64,000 nt of DNA from Flavobacterium fragile (GTDB lineage Bacteria > Bacteroidota > Bacteroidia > Flavobacteriales > Flavobacteriaceae), in the NCBI RefSeq assembly GCF_023634865.1, contig NZ_JAMLJN010000010.1, forward strand, positions 36,766 to 100,765, in the 5' to 3' direction. How positions within the stretch are numbered: the stretch's first letter is position 1; each line of letters starts with the position of its first letter. Made by a program: the position numbers and the translations under genes. Below are positions 9,586 to 19,500 of this stretch, one piece after another. The notes under the pieces are model-generated. The model was not told the DNA's origin and ran no database searches. It saw nothing but the letters and a program-made list of their open reading frames with translations.

Positions 9586-9621
9586 TTTAGTGGTATTAAT
9601 AAAACGTTCACAAAATTTATT

Positions 9622-10191
9622 CTACTCCACACACTTCAAAAATTCAATAAAATAGCTAGCTGGATTGGAAGTTGTTTTTAATGTTTCGGACATCAATTCA
9701 TTTTTTAACACAAAATCTTTTGTTTCTCCTGCAAATTGAATACGCATTAAACTAATTGGGCTACTTTTTAGCTCTTCATAATTTGTTTTTGTAAAGTAGA
9801 AATAAGCAGTAAGGATTCGAATATTATTCTTTTCTTCTGAATTATAAGTTAAATCACTACAAACATCATCAAAGGCATGTCGAAGCGTTACAATTTTGCC
9901 ATTCATTAGTTGAAAAATAATTTTAGAATTTTTAGATAAACAACTTGTTGGAATAAAATCATTATTTTTTTGAAGTTGTTGTAGGCTCAACATTGGAACA
10001 CCATTGTTATTGAGTAATCCAAAAAAAATGAACTCTTTGTTATTACCAAAAATCTTTTCATTCATCAATTTATGTGGTAGCGTTTTAAGTGATGTAGAAT
10101 CGGTTTTCTCTTCAACATCATAAACACAATCTTTTGTTTGAGCATTTATAGTAAAAGTAGATAATAAAAGAAGTAATAAAAGATTTTTCAT
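9622..10191 (-). CDS. Secreted protein of unknown function
   Basis: I do not recognise the family. The product from the ATG at 10191 has 189 residues. It opens with a signal peptide (MKNLLLLLLLSTFTINAQ) and contains three Cys in the mature part besides one near the end (LKCVE). It shows no repeats and no sorting domain. I chose this start because the longer frame from 10212 would overlap the upstream gene and place seven residues before the signal peptide. It follows the methyltransferase gene by 5 nt and is probably co-transcribed with it, although a secreted protein and a cytoplasmic enzyme give no joint function. Confidence 0.65.
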   Translation of the reverse strand: MKNLLLLLLLSTFTINAQTKDCVYDVEEKTDSTSLKTLPHKLMNEKIFGNNKEFIFFGLLNNNGVPMLSLQQLQKNNDFIPTSCLSKNSKIIFQLMNGKIVTLRHAFDDVCSDLTYNSEEKNNIRILTAYFYFTKTNYEELKSSPISLMRIQFAGETKDFVLKNELMSETLKTTSNPASYFIEFLKCVE

Positions 10192-10196
10192 ATGGT

Positions 10197-11375
10197 TTAT
10201 AATTTGGTGCAAAGTAAAATTAATTTTTCATTTTTCATATTCGTGGTGAAAAAAGCATAAACTGTTCCACCATCTGTAATTTTGAATTTTTTTTTGATTT
10301 CTTCAGGTTTTATGGGAAAATTTCGCGTAGAAACATTCATTTTTTTACCTTGAATATGTTGCGAAATTTCTTTTTTCTGAAACGGAACAATTGTATCAAT
10401 TTGAAATTTTCTTCCAGGAAAATCAATAAACTCATCCGAAGTATATAAGTGTGAATGCTGGTGCAATTTTTCAATAGCAAATAATTCGGAAATGGCTTCA
10501 AATCTACCAGATTTCATTAGAGAAGCATTGGGTTCGTACAGATATTTTTTGGGTAAACTATACGAAGCAAAATACGCTTTTGAACTTTCAACTTTAGTAA
10601 TTGTTTGTTTTTCTTTTTCCAAATTTACTGCAATAATTTCAGGTGATTTGTTGAAATTTTTATCAATTTTCCAGAGCAATTCTTTTACCTCATTATCAAC
10701 AGCAACAATGTGAATTTCTGATACATTTTTTAATTCCAATAATCCGGCATGAAGGTCTAAAATAGGAGCGGTTTTGATTAAAATCGTGTCGGTAAATTGG
10801 TAATAAAAATCTTGTAAATCAACCACGTTTGGTAAACAATCCGCTAACATAAAGACTTTTACTTTTGCATGATTTCTTCTAGAAGGATCGATGTAAATGC
10901 AATCGAATTTCTTGTTCAATTGTTTTAAGATTTCTGTGCTATCGCCTTGATAACATTCAATATTCGTTGCTTGTAAAACTTCGAAATTATGTTTTACGAT
11001 TTGAGATAAATCGGCATTCAATTCGCAATGAATAACCGATTGGAATTGTTTTGAAAAGTAGTAATCGTCAATGCCAAATCCTCCTGTACAATCAATCATT
11101 TTATCTCCTGAAACTAAGGAAGCCTTGTATTTAGCCGTAGTTTCTGAAGATGTTTGCTCAATAGAAATTTTCTCGGGATAAACGATATTTTCACTTGAAA
11201 ACCAAGTTGGGAGTTTATCTTTTGCTTTCTTTTTTGCAATAATTTGGTTAATTAGTATTGTATAATTGATATGTGGAAAAGGATTTTTCTTCAAAGCTAA
11301 TTTTGAAATGTCCGAATCCAAATTTTGATTGATAAAATTTTGTATTTCAGTCTGTAAAATAGATTTTAGATTCAA
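10197..11375 (-). CDS. Class I SAM-dependent methyltransferase with THUMP-like C-terminal domain
   Basis: The 392 residues hold a Rossmann methyltransferase core. The SAM-binding motif I is MIDCTGGFGIDDYYFS near residue 95-110, followed by an acidic HCELNAD segment and the motif IV-like IDPSRR near 170. The Thr-Gly-Gly and DPSRR signatures match the Bacteroidota methyltransferases that carry a THUMP-like domain. RNA is therefore the likely substrate, but the target base is unknown. The stop lies 1 nt beyond the start region of the secreted gene, and the upstream AI-2E permease gene is only 1 nt away, so the three form one operon. Confidence 0.8.
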   Translation of the reverse strand: MNLKSILQTEIQNFINQNLDSDISKLALKKNPFPHINYTILINQIIAKKKAKDKLPTWFSSENIVYPEKISIEQTSSETTAKYKASLVSGDKMIDCTGGFGIDDYYFSKQFQSVIHCELNADLSQIVKHNFEVLQATNIECYQGDSTEILKQLNKKFDCIYIDPSRRNHAKVKVFMLADCLPNVVDLQDFYYQFTDTILIKTAPILDLHAGLLELKNVSEIHIVAVDNEVKELLWKIDKNFNKSPEIIAVNLEKEKQTITKVESSKAYFASYSLPKKYLYEPNASLMKSGRFEAISELFAIEKLHQHSHLYTSDEFIDFPGRKFQIDTIVPFQKKEISQHIQGKKMNVSTRNFPIKPEEIKKKFKITDGGTVYAFFTTNMKNEKLILLCTKL

Positions 11376-11376
11376 A

Positions 11377-12471
11377 CTATAAGTTTTTAGTAAGGGCTTT
11401 TATAACTTTATTTTCAGGTAAAAATTCTTTTCCAATAACTTTAAGACATGTATAAAAGGGAACTGCGATAATCATTCCAGTAATACCAGATAAGATTCCA
11501 GCTATTAAGACAACAAGAAAAATTTCTAGTGGATGTGAATTTGTGCTTTTTGAAAAAATTAAGGGTGCACTGATATTGTTATCGATTACTTGAATTATTA
11601 GCATTCCTATTAAAACGTAAATTGTAGTGGGTACTGTTTCGGTTGCAAAATCAACTCCTGTACCAATGCTGCTAATCATTATCAAAAGTCCAGCGACAAA
11701 TGTTGCTATTATTGGACCGATATATGGTACGATGTTGAGCACTGCACATAAAAGAGCAATTATCAACGCATTTTGCACACCAAAAATAATGAATACGAAA
11801 GAATAGAGTACTAAAATAATGAATAGTTGCAACAATAGTCCTAAAAAATATTTAGAAAGCATTTCATTGATTTTATTGACCGAATTTAAAATTTTCTCTT
11901 TTTGATTAAAGGGTAAAACATTTCTAAATGCATTAAAAAATGAGGCTCTTTCTTTTAACAAGAAAAAAGAAATAAACAAAACAGATGCAAATCCCATTCC
12001 GATATTTCCGATGGTATTTAGAATTGTGTTCAAAAAAATAGGAATAAATTCGAAGTTAGAAAAAGAGGTTAAATTGGTGCTTTTAAAAACTTTTTCCACG
12101 TCAATATTGTAACTTTCGAGATAGTTTATAACATTGCTTAATAGGCGATTGTAATTTTGTTCTAAAGACTGAATGTCAAGTAAAGATAAATTTTCGCCTT
12201 GGGATATTAATAATGGAATAAAAAGAAATCCTATACCAATTAATAATAAAATTACTAAAATCATTGAAACAACAACTGCTAGAGTATTTTTAAATTTCAA
12301 TTTTCTTTTTAAAAAAAGTACCAATGGATTTAGTAAAAGAGTAAAAACTACTGAGATAAGACCATATATTATCACAGTAGAAATTTTGTATAGAAAAAGT
12401 AATGAAAGTGCTATTGCTGTTAGAATTAGAGTAGCTCTGACAATTCCACTAGATAATTCTTTTGTAGTCAT
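11377..12471 (-). CDS. AI-2E family transporter (multi-pass inner membrane protein)
   Basis: The 364-residue product belongs to the PF01594 permease family. Two N-terminal hydrophobic hairpins (LTAIALSLLFLYKISTVIIY and so on), a soluble amphipathic stretch around 90-150, then further membrane helices ending with the family-typical segment around APLIFSKSTNSHPLEIF and GMIIAVPFYTCLKVI. Members are named for autoinducer-2 export by E. coli TqsA, but many act as Na+/H+ antiporters or are of unknown substrate. No LuxS is present here, so the name should not be read as evidence of quorum sensing. It is the first gene of a three-gene minus-strand operon. Confidence 0.85.
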   Translation of the reverse strand: MTTKELSSGIVRATLILTAIALSLLFLYKISTVIIYGLISVVFTLLLNPLVLFLKRKLKFKNTLAVVVSMILVILLLIGIGFLFIPLLISQGENLSLLDIQSLEQNYNRLLSNVINYLESYNIDVEKVFKSTNLTSFSNFEFIPIFLNTILNTIGNIGMGFASVLFISFFLLKERASFFNAFRNVLPFNQKEKILNSVNKINEMLSKYFLGLLLQLFIILVLYSFVFIIFGVQNALIIALLCAVLNIVPYIGPIIATFVAGLLIMISSIGTGVDFATETVPTTIYVLIGMLIIQVIDNNISAPLIFSKSTNSHPLEIFLVVLIAGILSGITGMIIAVPFYTCLKVIGKEFLPENKVIKALTKNL

Positions 12472-12493
12472 TGTTGTGATTTTTTGCTAAAAT

Positions 12494-12525
12494 AAAAAAA
12501 ACTCACCAAATTTTGATGAGTTTTT
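12494..12525 (-). terminator. Terminator downstream of the M43 metalloprotease
   Basis: The hairpin AAACTCACCAAA / TTTGATGAGTTT has one C-A mismatch and a very short loop. On the minus strand a T7 run follows. It lies 25 bp past the metalloprotease stop. Confidence 0.7.
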
Positions 12526-12550
12526 AATATAAGTTTATATCGAATTTAAA

Positions 12551-13519
12551 TTAAGGTTGAGCAAATGAAAATCTAGCTCCTCCTGAAGCAAAAAGTGCTA
12601 ACATTCTTGATTTTTGTCCTTCTGAGAACATATACATACCCGCATCATCAGTATAATCCATGAAATTCATAGTCATTTCGATTGGATTTCCTGTACAAGT
12701 AGAATAGTGAGGGAATGCTGGAACACCATAGTTAGCAGTGTTATGAGTAGGAGTATCGTTAACTAAATCACTTCCACAAGTGGTGTCACCCCAAATATGT
12801 CTTAAATTTAACCAGTGACCTACTTCATGAGTAGCAGTTCTTCCTAAGTTATAAGGAGCAGTAGCTGTTCCTACAGTTCCAAAATATTTAGAGTCAACTA
12901 CTACACCATCTGTAGCTAATGAGCCACCTGGGAATTGAGCATAACCTAAGATTCCGCTGCCAATAGTACAAACCCATAAATTAAGTTTTGTAGAAGGAGA
13001 TGTAGGGTTTAATCCGCCTTGACTGCTTTTTTTCATTGCATCTCGTGTTCCCCAAGATGTTTTTTTGGTAGATTTTCTGTAAACAGCATCTAATTCAAAA
13101 GTGATGCCCACATTAGCGGCAACACCATAAAAAACAGATGGTATTTGTGAAAAATCAGCATTACTAGCATTGAAATCACGGTTTAAAACATCTATTTGTG
13201 ATTGAATTTGTGCTAATGAAATATTCTCTGCAGCAGTTCTATACAAGACATTAACAACAACAGGAATAACAATTCTACCATTTACAAGTCTTGCATTTTC
13301 AACAATTCGTTGTTGAGTAAAATTTTCAATAGCGTTCATTCTCATCGCTAATTCAGGATTTTCTCTTAATTGACGTTCATGAACATCGTGTGAAGCACAA
13401 TTTCTGTGATTGTGAGTTACTTCAGTGTTTGAAATTTGGTTGTCAACAGAATTTTCTTCTGAACTACAAGAAAACAGCACGAGGCTAAGAGCTAAAATCG
13501 ATAACAGATTTTTTTTCAT
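12551..13519 (-). CDS. Zinc metalloprotease lipoprotein, M43 (pappalysin/cytophagalysin) family
   Basis: The 322-residue product has a lipoprotein signal with Cys18 in LVLFSCSS, followed by an acidic SEENSVDN stretch, so surface anchoring is likely. The catalytic zinc motif is HEVGHWLNLRH (His231, Glu232, His235, His241), and the Met-turn is MNFMDY near Met287, the metzincin pattern of M43B. The segments LNLWVC and LGYAQFPGG also match the family. It probably degrades external proteins. It lacks a T9SS sorting domain. It is transcribed alone, with 137 bp of AT-rich DNA upstream. Confidence 0.92.
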   Translation of the reverse strand: MKKNLLSILALSLVLFSCSSEENSVDNQISNTEVTHNHRNCASHDVHERQLRENPELAMRMNAIENFTQQRIVENARLVNGRIVIPVVVNVLYRTAAENISLAQIQSQIDVLNRDFNASNADFSQIPSVFYGVAANVGITFELDAVYRKSTKKTSWGTRDAMKKSSQGGLNPTSPSTKLNLWVCTIGSGILGYAQFPGGSLATDGVVVDSKYFGTVGTATAPYNLGRTATHEVGHWLNLRHIWGDTTCGSDLVNDTPTHNTANYGVPAFPHYSTCTGNPIEMTMNFMDYTDDAGMYMFSEGQKSRMLALFASGGARFSFAQP

Positions 13520-13657
13520 AAATTAATAAAGTTAATGGTTAGTTTCGGTTTGTATTTTTAGATTATCACTATTTTTTTTAAAATTATTAACAAAAATAAT
13601 AATTTTTTTAAATAAAAAAATAGGATGTGTAAAAAAAATGTTAAATTAATAACTTAA

Positions 13658-14296
13658 TTAATTTTTGAAAGCGTAGTTAAGAATATTTGCTCCCATTTTA
13701 AGCGCAATTTCTCGAATTCTTTGTGGATTGTTATGTACTTCTGAATCTTCCCAACCATCACCTAAATCAGTCTCGTAAGTATAAAGTAAAACGATTCTTC
13801 CTTCAATAAAGACTCCAAAGGCTTGTGGTTTTTGATTGTCGTGTTCATGGATTTTAGGTAATCCATTTGGGAAATTAAATGGTTCTTGAAATAAAATATG
13901 ATTTGAAGGAATTTCCGTTAGTGGATTATCGGGAAATATTTTTTTGATTTCTTTTCGAATGTATTCATTCATTCCGTAATTATCGTCAATATGTAAAAAA
14001 CCTCCAGAAATTAAATAATTTCTAAGATTGATAACATCGTTTGCACTGAAAACTACATTACCGTGACCAGTTAAATGAACATAAGGATATGAGAAAATTT
14101 CTGAACTCCCAACATCAACTGTAGCAATTTTAGTATTGATTTTAGTATTGATATTTTGATTGCAAAATTTAGCCAAATTAGGTAAAGAAGTCGGATTGGC
14201 GTACCAATCGCCACCACCTGAATATTTAGCAACAGCGATTTCTTGAGAAAATCCCAAATTCCAAACTAATATAATAATGACTAAAATTCTATTCAT
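13658..14296 (-). CDS. DUF4159 domain-containing exported protein
   Basis: The 212-residue product starts with a signal peptide (MNRILVIIILVWNLGFSQ). The mature chain matches the DUF4159 pattern: AKYSGGGDWYANP, YPYVHLTGHG, LISGGFLHIDDNYG and a late WEDSEVHNNP. In other bacteria DUF4159 proteins often sit with aerotolerance/MoxR-type gene sets, and the fold resembles glutamine-amidotransferase-like domains. The biochemical role is unknown. Its first 8 bases overlap the end of rsmE, so it is the last gene of the tsaD operon. Confidence 0.82.
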   Translation of the reverse strand: MNRILVIIILVWNLGFSQEIAVAKYSGGGDWYANPTSLPNLAKFCNQNINTKINTKIATVDVGSSEIFSYPYVHLTGHGNVVFSANDVINLRNYLISGGFLHIDDNYGMNEYIRKEIKKIFPDNPLTEIPSNHILFQEPFNFPNGLPKIHEHDNQKPQAFGVFIEGRIVLLYTYETDLGDGWEDSEVHNNPQRIREIALKMGANILNYAFKN

Positions 14297-14993
14297 TTAT
14301 CAAAGCAATTGTATGACAAGCTACTAAAGCAGCCGTTTCTGTTCTCAATCTTGTGTTTCCCAAAGTTACTGGAATAAATCCATTTTCAATGGCCAAATTG
14401 ATTTCTTTTGTAGAAAAATCACCTTCTGGTCCAATCAAAATAGTAACTTTTTCATCTTTATTGACTTCGTTTTTAAACGATTTTTTATCGGTTTCTTCAC
14501 AATGTGCAATGAATTTTTGCCCGTCGCTATTTGATTTTACAAATTGTGCGAACGAAATCGGTTCATTAATTTTTGGAATATAATAATGTAACGACTGTTT
14601 CATTGCGGCTTGAATGATTTTTTCCGCTCGATCAATTTTATATACTTTCCGTTCGGAGTGTTCACAAATAATTGGCGTGATTTCATGAATACCAATTTCG
14701 GTTGCTTTTTCTAAAAACCATTCCAATCGGTCATTCATTTTAGTGGGAGCAACTACAATATGTGTGTAAAATTTATCAGGTTCTTGAAAGGTTTCTTTTA
14801 TTATTTTTACTTCACATTTTTTTTCAGAAGCCAAAATAATTTCTGATTCAAATAAAAAACCTAATCCATTAGTAATAAATATTTTATCATTTTCTTTTTT
14901 ACGTAATACTTTAACTATGTGTTTGCTTTCTTCTTTGTCGAAAAAGAAAGTAGTAGCGCCTTGTTTTATGTCGGAATTATAGAATAGTTGCAT
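14289..14993 (-). CDS. rsmE: 16S rRNA (uracil-1498-N3)-methyltransferase RsmE
   Basis: The 234-residue product is a SPOUT-class methyltransferase that methylates U1498 of 16S rRNA. Seen motifs: FFDKEESKHIVKVLR in the PUA-like N-domain, WFLEKATEIG, ICEHSERK and the knot region ILIGPEGDFS followed by LGNTRLRTETAAL, which bind SAM. Length is standard for the family. It sits 2 nt after the preceding hypothetical gene and overlaps DUF4159 by 8 nt, so translation of these genes is probably coupled. Confidence 0.95.
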   Translation of the reverse strand: MQLFYNSDIKQGATTFFFDKEESKHIVKVLRKKENDKIFITNGLGFLFESEIILASEKKCEVKIIKETFQEPDKFYTHIVVAPTKMNDRLEWFLEKATEIGIHEITPIICEHSERKVYKIDRAEKIIQAAMKQSLHYYIPKINEPISFAQFVKSNSDGQKFIAHCEETDKKSFKNEVNKDEKVTILIGPEGDFSTKEINLAIENGFIPVTLGNTRLRTETAALVACHTIALINE

Positions 14994-14995
14994 TT

Positions 14996-15454
14996 CTAAG
15001 ATTGATAGTTAGATTTAGTTATGTTAATTGCACCGTAAACGGCTAACATTTTGACTAAATCAGATATTTCTTTATTATGATTTAGTATAACCTTAAAATT
15101 ATTAATTTTTCTTGAAAAACGCAATTCAAATAAAATTTCACTTTCTTCATTTTTAAGAACAAAAAAATTTGAGAAAAAGCCTTTAGATGATAAAAGATAT
15201 TTTTCTTTTGCGAAAGATATAATCATTTTTGATTGCCAGAAACTTAATTTTAGTTCGCAAATCGTATTAGAATCTTTTGTTATTTTGATTTTTTGTCCAA
15301 ACCATCCATAAGGTTTTATTTCATATAATTCAGTGTCATTAATTTTTATTTGAGCTTCAAGATTTGAACCACTATAAAATGATAAATTCCCTACGGTTTT
15401 ATCATTTCTCAACCAAACAAAATTGGAGTTATTTCTTTTAATTATTGAATCCAT
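14996..15454 (-). CDS. Hypothetical protein between tsaD and rsmE
   Basis: I do not recognise this 152-residue protein. I place the start at 15454 (MDSIIKRNNSNF), four bases after the tsaD stop. The longer frame from 15490 would overlap tsaD by about 30 nt. The chain is rich in short beta-like segments (NLSFYSGSNLEAQIKIN, IKPYGWFGQKIKITKD, SKMIISFAKEKYLL) with no signal peptide or helix-rich region. The pattern suggests a small beta-barrel of the tubby/LURP-one sort, but that is only an impression. Its place between two RNA-modification genes is the only hint of function. Confidence 0.65.
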   Translation of the reverse strand: MDSIIKRNNSNFVWLRNDKTVGNLSFYSGSNLEAQIKINDTELYEIKPYGWFGQKIKITKDSNTICELKLSFWQSKMIISFAKEKYLLSSKGFFSNFFVLKNEESEILFELRFSRKINNFKVILNHNKEISDLVKMLAVYGAINITKSNYQS

Positions 15455-15458
15455 TTTG

Positions 15459-16481
15459 TTAAAATTCAATTCTTGCTTTAGAAGTAACATCTGCCTGACT
15501 GAAATTTTCTTCTAAAAAGTTGTAATAGCCGACAATTCCAATCATTGCCGCATTATCGGTTGTGTATTCAAATTTTGGAATATAAGATTTCCAACCGTAT
15601 TTTTTTTCGGCTTCTTTCAATGTAGTTCGAATTCCTGAATTTGCCGAAACACCACCACCAATTGCAATTTGGTTAATTCCCGTTTCAGCAACAGCTAATT
15701 TTAGCTTATCCATTAAAATATTGATAATGGTATATTGAATAGAAGCACAAATATCGGCTTTGTTTTCTTCAATGAAATTTGGATTTTCTGCTGCATTTTT
15801 TTGGATGAAATATAAAATTTGGGTTTTCAAACCGCTGAAGCTAAAATTTAATCCGTCGACTTTTGGTTTGGTAAATGGAAACGCTTTCGGATTTCCTTCT
15901 TGCGCAAATTTATCAATCAAAGGTCCTCCAGGATAGGGAAGTCCTAATATCTTAGCCGATTTATCAAAAGCTTCACCCACCGCGTCATCAGTAGTTTCGC
16001 CAATAATTTCCAAATCAAAAAAACTATTTACTTTCACAATTTGGGTATGTCCGCCAGAAATAGTCAATGCTAAAAATGGGAAAGTAGGTTTATCAAAGCC
16101 ATCTTCATCAATAAAATGTGCCAAAATATGCGCTTTCATGTGATTTACCGCGACTAACGGAATATCCAAAGCCATACTCATTGATTTTGCAAAAGAACCA
16201 CCAACCAACAGCGAACCCATTAATCCTGGACCTTGTGTAAAAGCGATACAATTTAAATCTTTTTTCGTAATTCCAGCCTTTTTAATGGCAACATCTACTA
16301 CTGGAACAATATTTTGTTGGTGCGCTCTCGAAGCTAATTCTGGAACTACGCCACCATATTCTTCGTGAATCGCTTGTCGCGCTACAATATTGGATAAAAC
16401 AACATCATTGCAAAGTACGGCTGCAGACGTATCATCACACGAACTTTCGATGGCTAATGTATATATTTTTCTTTCTGACAT
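15459..16481 (-). CDS. tsaD: tRNA N6-adenosine threonylcarbamoyltransferase TsaD
   Basis: This enzyme transfers threonylcarbamoyl to A37 of tRNAs that read ANN codons and works with TsaB, TsaC and TsaE. The 340 residues from MSERK show the ASKHA signatures IESSCDDTSAAV and SGGHTQIVKV, the metal-binding pair His114 and His118 in NHMKAHILAH, and the late GGGVSANSGIR. An alternative ATG three codons upstream (16490) cannot be excluded. It heads a four-gene operon and diverges from tamB. Confidence 0.97.
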   Translation of the reverse strand: MSERKIYTLAIESSCDDTSAAVLCNDVVLSNIVARQAIHEEYGGVVPELASRAHQQNIVPVVDVAIKKAGITKKDLNCIAFTQGPGLMGSLLVGGSFAKSMSMALDIPLVAVNHMKAHILAHFIDEDGFDKPTFPFLALTISGGHTQIVKVNSFFDLEIIGETTDDAVGEAFDKSAKILGLPYPGGPLIDKFAQEGNPKAFPFTKPKVDGLNFSFSGLKTQILYFIQKNAAENPNFIEENKADICASIQYTIINILMDKLKLAVAETGINQIAIGGGVSANSGIRTTLKEAEKKYGWKSYIPKFEYTTDNAAMIGIVGYYNFLEENFSQADVTSKARIEF

Positions 16482-16509
16482 TTTAGGCATGAAATTTGGA
16501 ATAGGGATA

Positions 16510-16541
16510 TTGTAATTATCTTACAAATTTCCTTATTTTTG
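16510..16541 (+). promoter_or_regulatory. Predicted tamB promoter
   Basis: TTG at 16510-16512 and TATTTTTG at 16534-16541 are separated by 21 nt. Transcription would begin near 16548, only about 18 nt before the proposed ATT start of tamB. Confidence 0.55.
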
Positions 16542-16565
16542 TTGGGTTATACACCCAGTTAAATA

Positions 16566-19500
16566 ATTGGTAGCAAATTTAAAACAAAAGAACGTATCAA
16601 AAAATTTAAAAAAATACTATTTCGTTCCCTAATTGCAATTTTATTGCTGTTTCTCCTATTGGGTATTCTTTTGTCGTTACCCTTTGTGCAAACTGCTTTA
16701 GGAAAATACGCAACTGATAGCTTGAATAAGTCTTTCGGAACAAACATTGCTATAGGAAAAGTTGCTATTACGCCTTTCGGAAGTGTAAAACTTGGTGAGG
16801 TTTTAGTTTTAGATCATCATCAAGATACGTTATTTTACATCAAGAAATTAAATACTTCTATTCTAAGTTTTAAGAAAATTTATGATCCAGGTCATCCCTA
16901 TTTGAAAGACGTTTTTTTGCATGGATTAGATGTTCGAATTGTAAATTATAAAAACGAAGATTACACCAACTTAGATAAATTCATTGAAGCCTTTGATGAT
17001 GGTTCGCCTTCTTCGGGGAGATTTAGAATGAAAGCGAATAAGATGACGGTTTTTAATAGTCGTTTTCAATATGTAGACCACAATCTTCAAACACCAAAAA
17101 TGCTTGATTTTACGCAATTAAATGGTAAAATTGAAGATTTCTTTATTAAAGGCCCCAATGTTTATACTTTTATAGACAAGTTGTCATTCAAAGATCATCG
17201 TGGTTTAGTGGTTGAAAATATTACGGCTGATTTTACGTATACCAAGAAAAATATTCTGTTAGAACAGCTGGAAATGAAAACGCCTTTATCCGAAATGAAA
17301 GGTAGAGTAGAGTTAAAATACAACAGAAAAGATTTTTCAGACTTTAATAACAAAGTTATTTTTGATGTTCAGTTTGATAAAGCTACAATTGCTTCAAACG
17401 ATTTAAATTATTTTTACAATGAATTCGGGAAAAATAATATCTTTTATGTTGATACGCATTTAGTTGGAACATTGAATAATTTCACAACTTATAATTTAAA
17501 ATTAGTAGACAAGCATCAATCAGAAATTATTGGAACTGCGAATTTTAGAAATCTGTTTGGAAAAGGAAATCAAGAGTTTTACATGAAAGGAAACTTTGAT
17601 CGAATTACTTCCAATTACGAAGATTTAAAATCTATTTTACCACGAATTTTAGGCAATAATTTACCATCGGTTTTGGCTAAATTAGGAAATGTCAATATTG
17701 CAGGAGACGTTGAATTAACTCAAAAGTATATCAATGCTGATGTTTCAATGTTATCACAATTGGGTTACTTAGAAGGTAATTTAGCAATGCAAAACATCAA
17801 TAATATAGATAATGCTTCTTATCAAGGAAATATCAAATTGGATGCTTTTGATTTGGGAACGCTTTTGGCTCAGAATGAAATTGGGAAAACTACCTTAGAT
17901 TTAGATGTTGATGGTAAAGGATTTACTCAAAAATTATTGAATACTGCCATCAAAGGAAAAATTGATAAGTTTTATTATAACGGTTATAATTATCAAAACA
18001 TTACGGTCGATGGAAGTATGAAGATGCCTTTTTACAAAGGCTATTTCAATAGTAATGATCCCAACTTAAAAATGGATTTTGATGGAACTATCGATCTGAG
18101 TTTAAAAGCTAAAAACTACGATTTTAAAGCCCAAGTTGATTATGCTGATTTACATATTTTAAATTTTTATAAATCAGATTCCATCTCAATTTTAAAAGGA
18201 ACTATTGACTTTAAAGCTAATGGAAATTCGATTGATGATTTAGCAGGAGTTTTAAAAATAAATAATGTTTCATATCAAAATAGTAAAGATTCGTATTTCT
18301 TTGATGATTTTCAAGTAACATCTTCTTTCGATGCAGAAAAGGTTAGAACTATTGAAGTCAATTCTCCAGACATCATTACTGGTCAAATAGTTGGTAAATA
18401 CAAAGTAAACCAATTGCAAAAAATGGTTGAAAATGCGTTGGGAAGTTTATATGCTAACTATTCACCAAATAAATTAGATAAAGGTCAATTTTTAAATTTT
18501 GATGTCACTATTCACGATAAAATTGTAGAGGTATTTGTTCCTGATATTAAAATTTCTGAAAACACTGAAGCTAGAGGAAGAATAAATGGAGATGAAGGAA
18601 AATTTGAATTTGATTTCTCGTCACCAAATATCATCGCATTTAATAATAGTATTGAGAATGTAAATATTGATATTGACAATAAAAATCCACTTTACAATGC
18701 TTATATAAGTGTTGATTCTATAAAAAATGATACTTATAAGATTGCTGATTTTAATTTAATTAACGTTACTTTAAATGATACTTTATTCGTTCGTTCTGAG
18801 TTCAAAGGCGGACCTAAAGGAGCAGATACTTATGATTTGAATTTGTATCATACCATTAACAAAAACAAACAATCTATTGTAGGGTTTAAGAAATCAGAAA
18901 TAAAATTCAAAGATTATTTGTGGTTTATTAACGAGTTAGAAACAGATGATAATAAGATAGTTTTCGATAAAAATTTGAAAAATTTCGATTTTGAAAAACT
19001 TACCTTATCCCATAATAATCAAAAAATAGATTTTTTTGGTGTTATGCGTGATTCTACATACAAAGATTTCAAATTAACTTTTGATGATGTGGATTTGAAT
19101 AAGGTTACACCTGAATTGGATAGTTTGTCTTTTGGAGGAAAAATAAATGGAAATGTAACCTACAAACAAGATAGGTACAAATATGATCCTGTTTCAAATA
19201 TCACAATTGATAGCTTAAAAATAAATAAATTTTTATTAGGGGACTTGGATTTTAGAATTGAAGGAAACGAAAATTTTAATGAGTTTAAGGTAAATTCAAG
19301 CATTACACAAGATAGTAAAGATCATTTCTTTTTAGATGGAAAGGTTAATTTCGTAAAAGAACAGTCGAGTTTAGATTTAGAAGCCGGATTTGAAAAGTTT
19401 AATTTGGCCCCTTTCGGCTCACTACTCGGAAGTGTTCTGTCTGATGTGAGGGGAAATGCCACAGGAAGAACAACAATTGGTGGTTCATTGACGAAACCAG

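Noticed and set aside
11377..12471. Quorum-sensing exporter interpretation of the AI-2E protein
   Set aside because: The family name alone does not show it, and no LuxS or autoinducer-related gene is visible.
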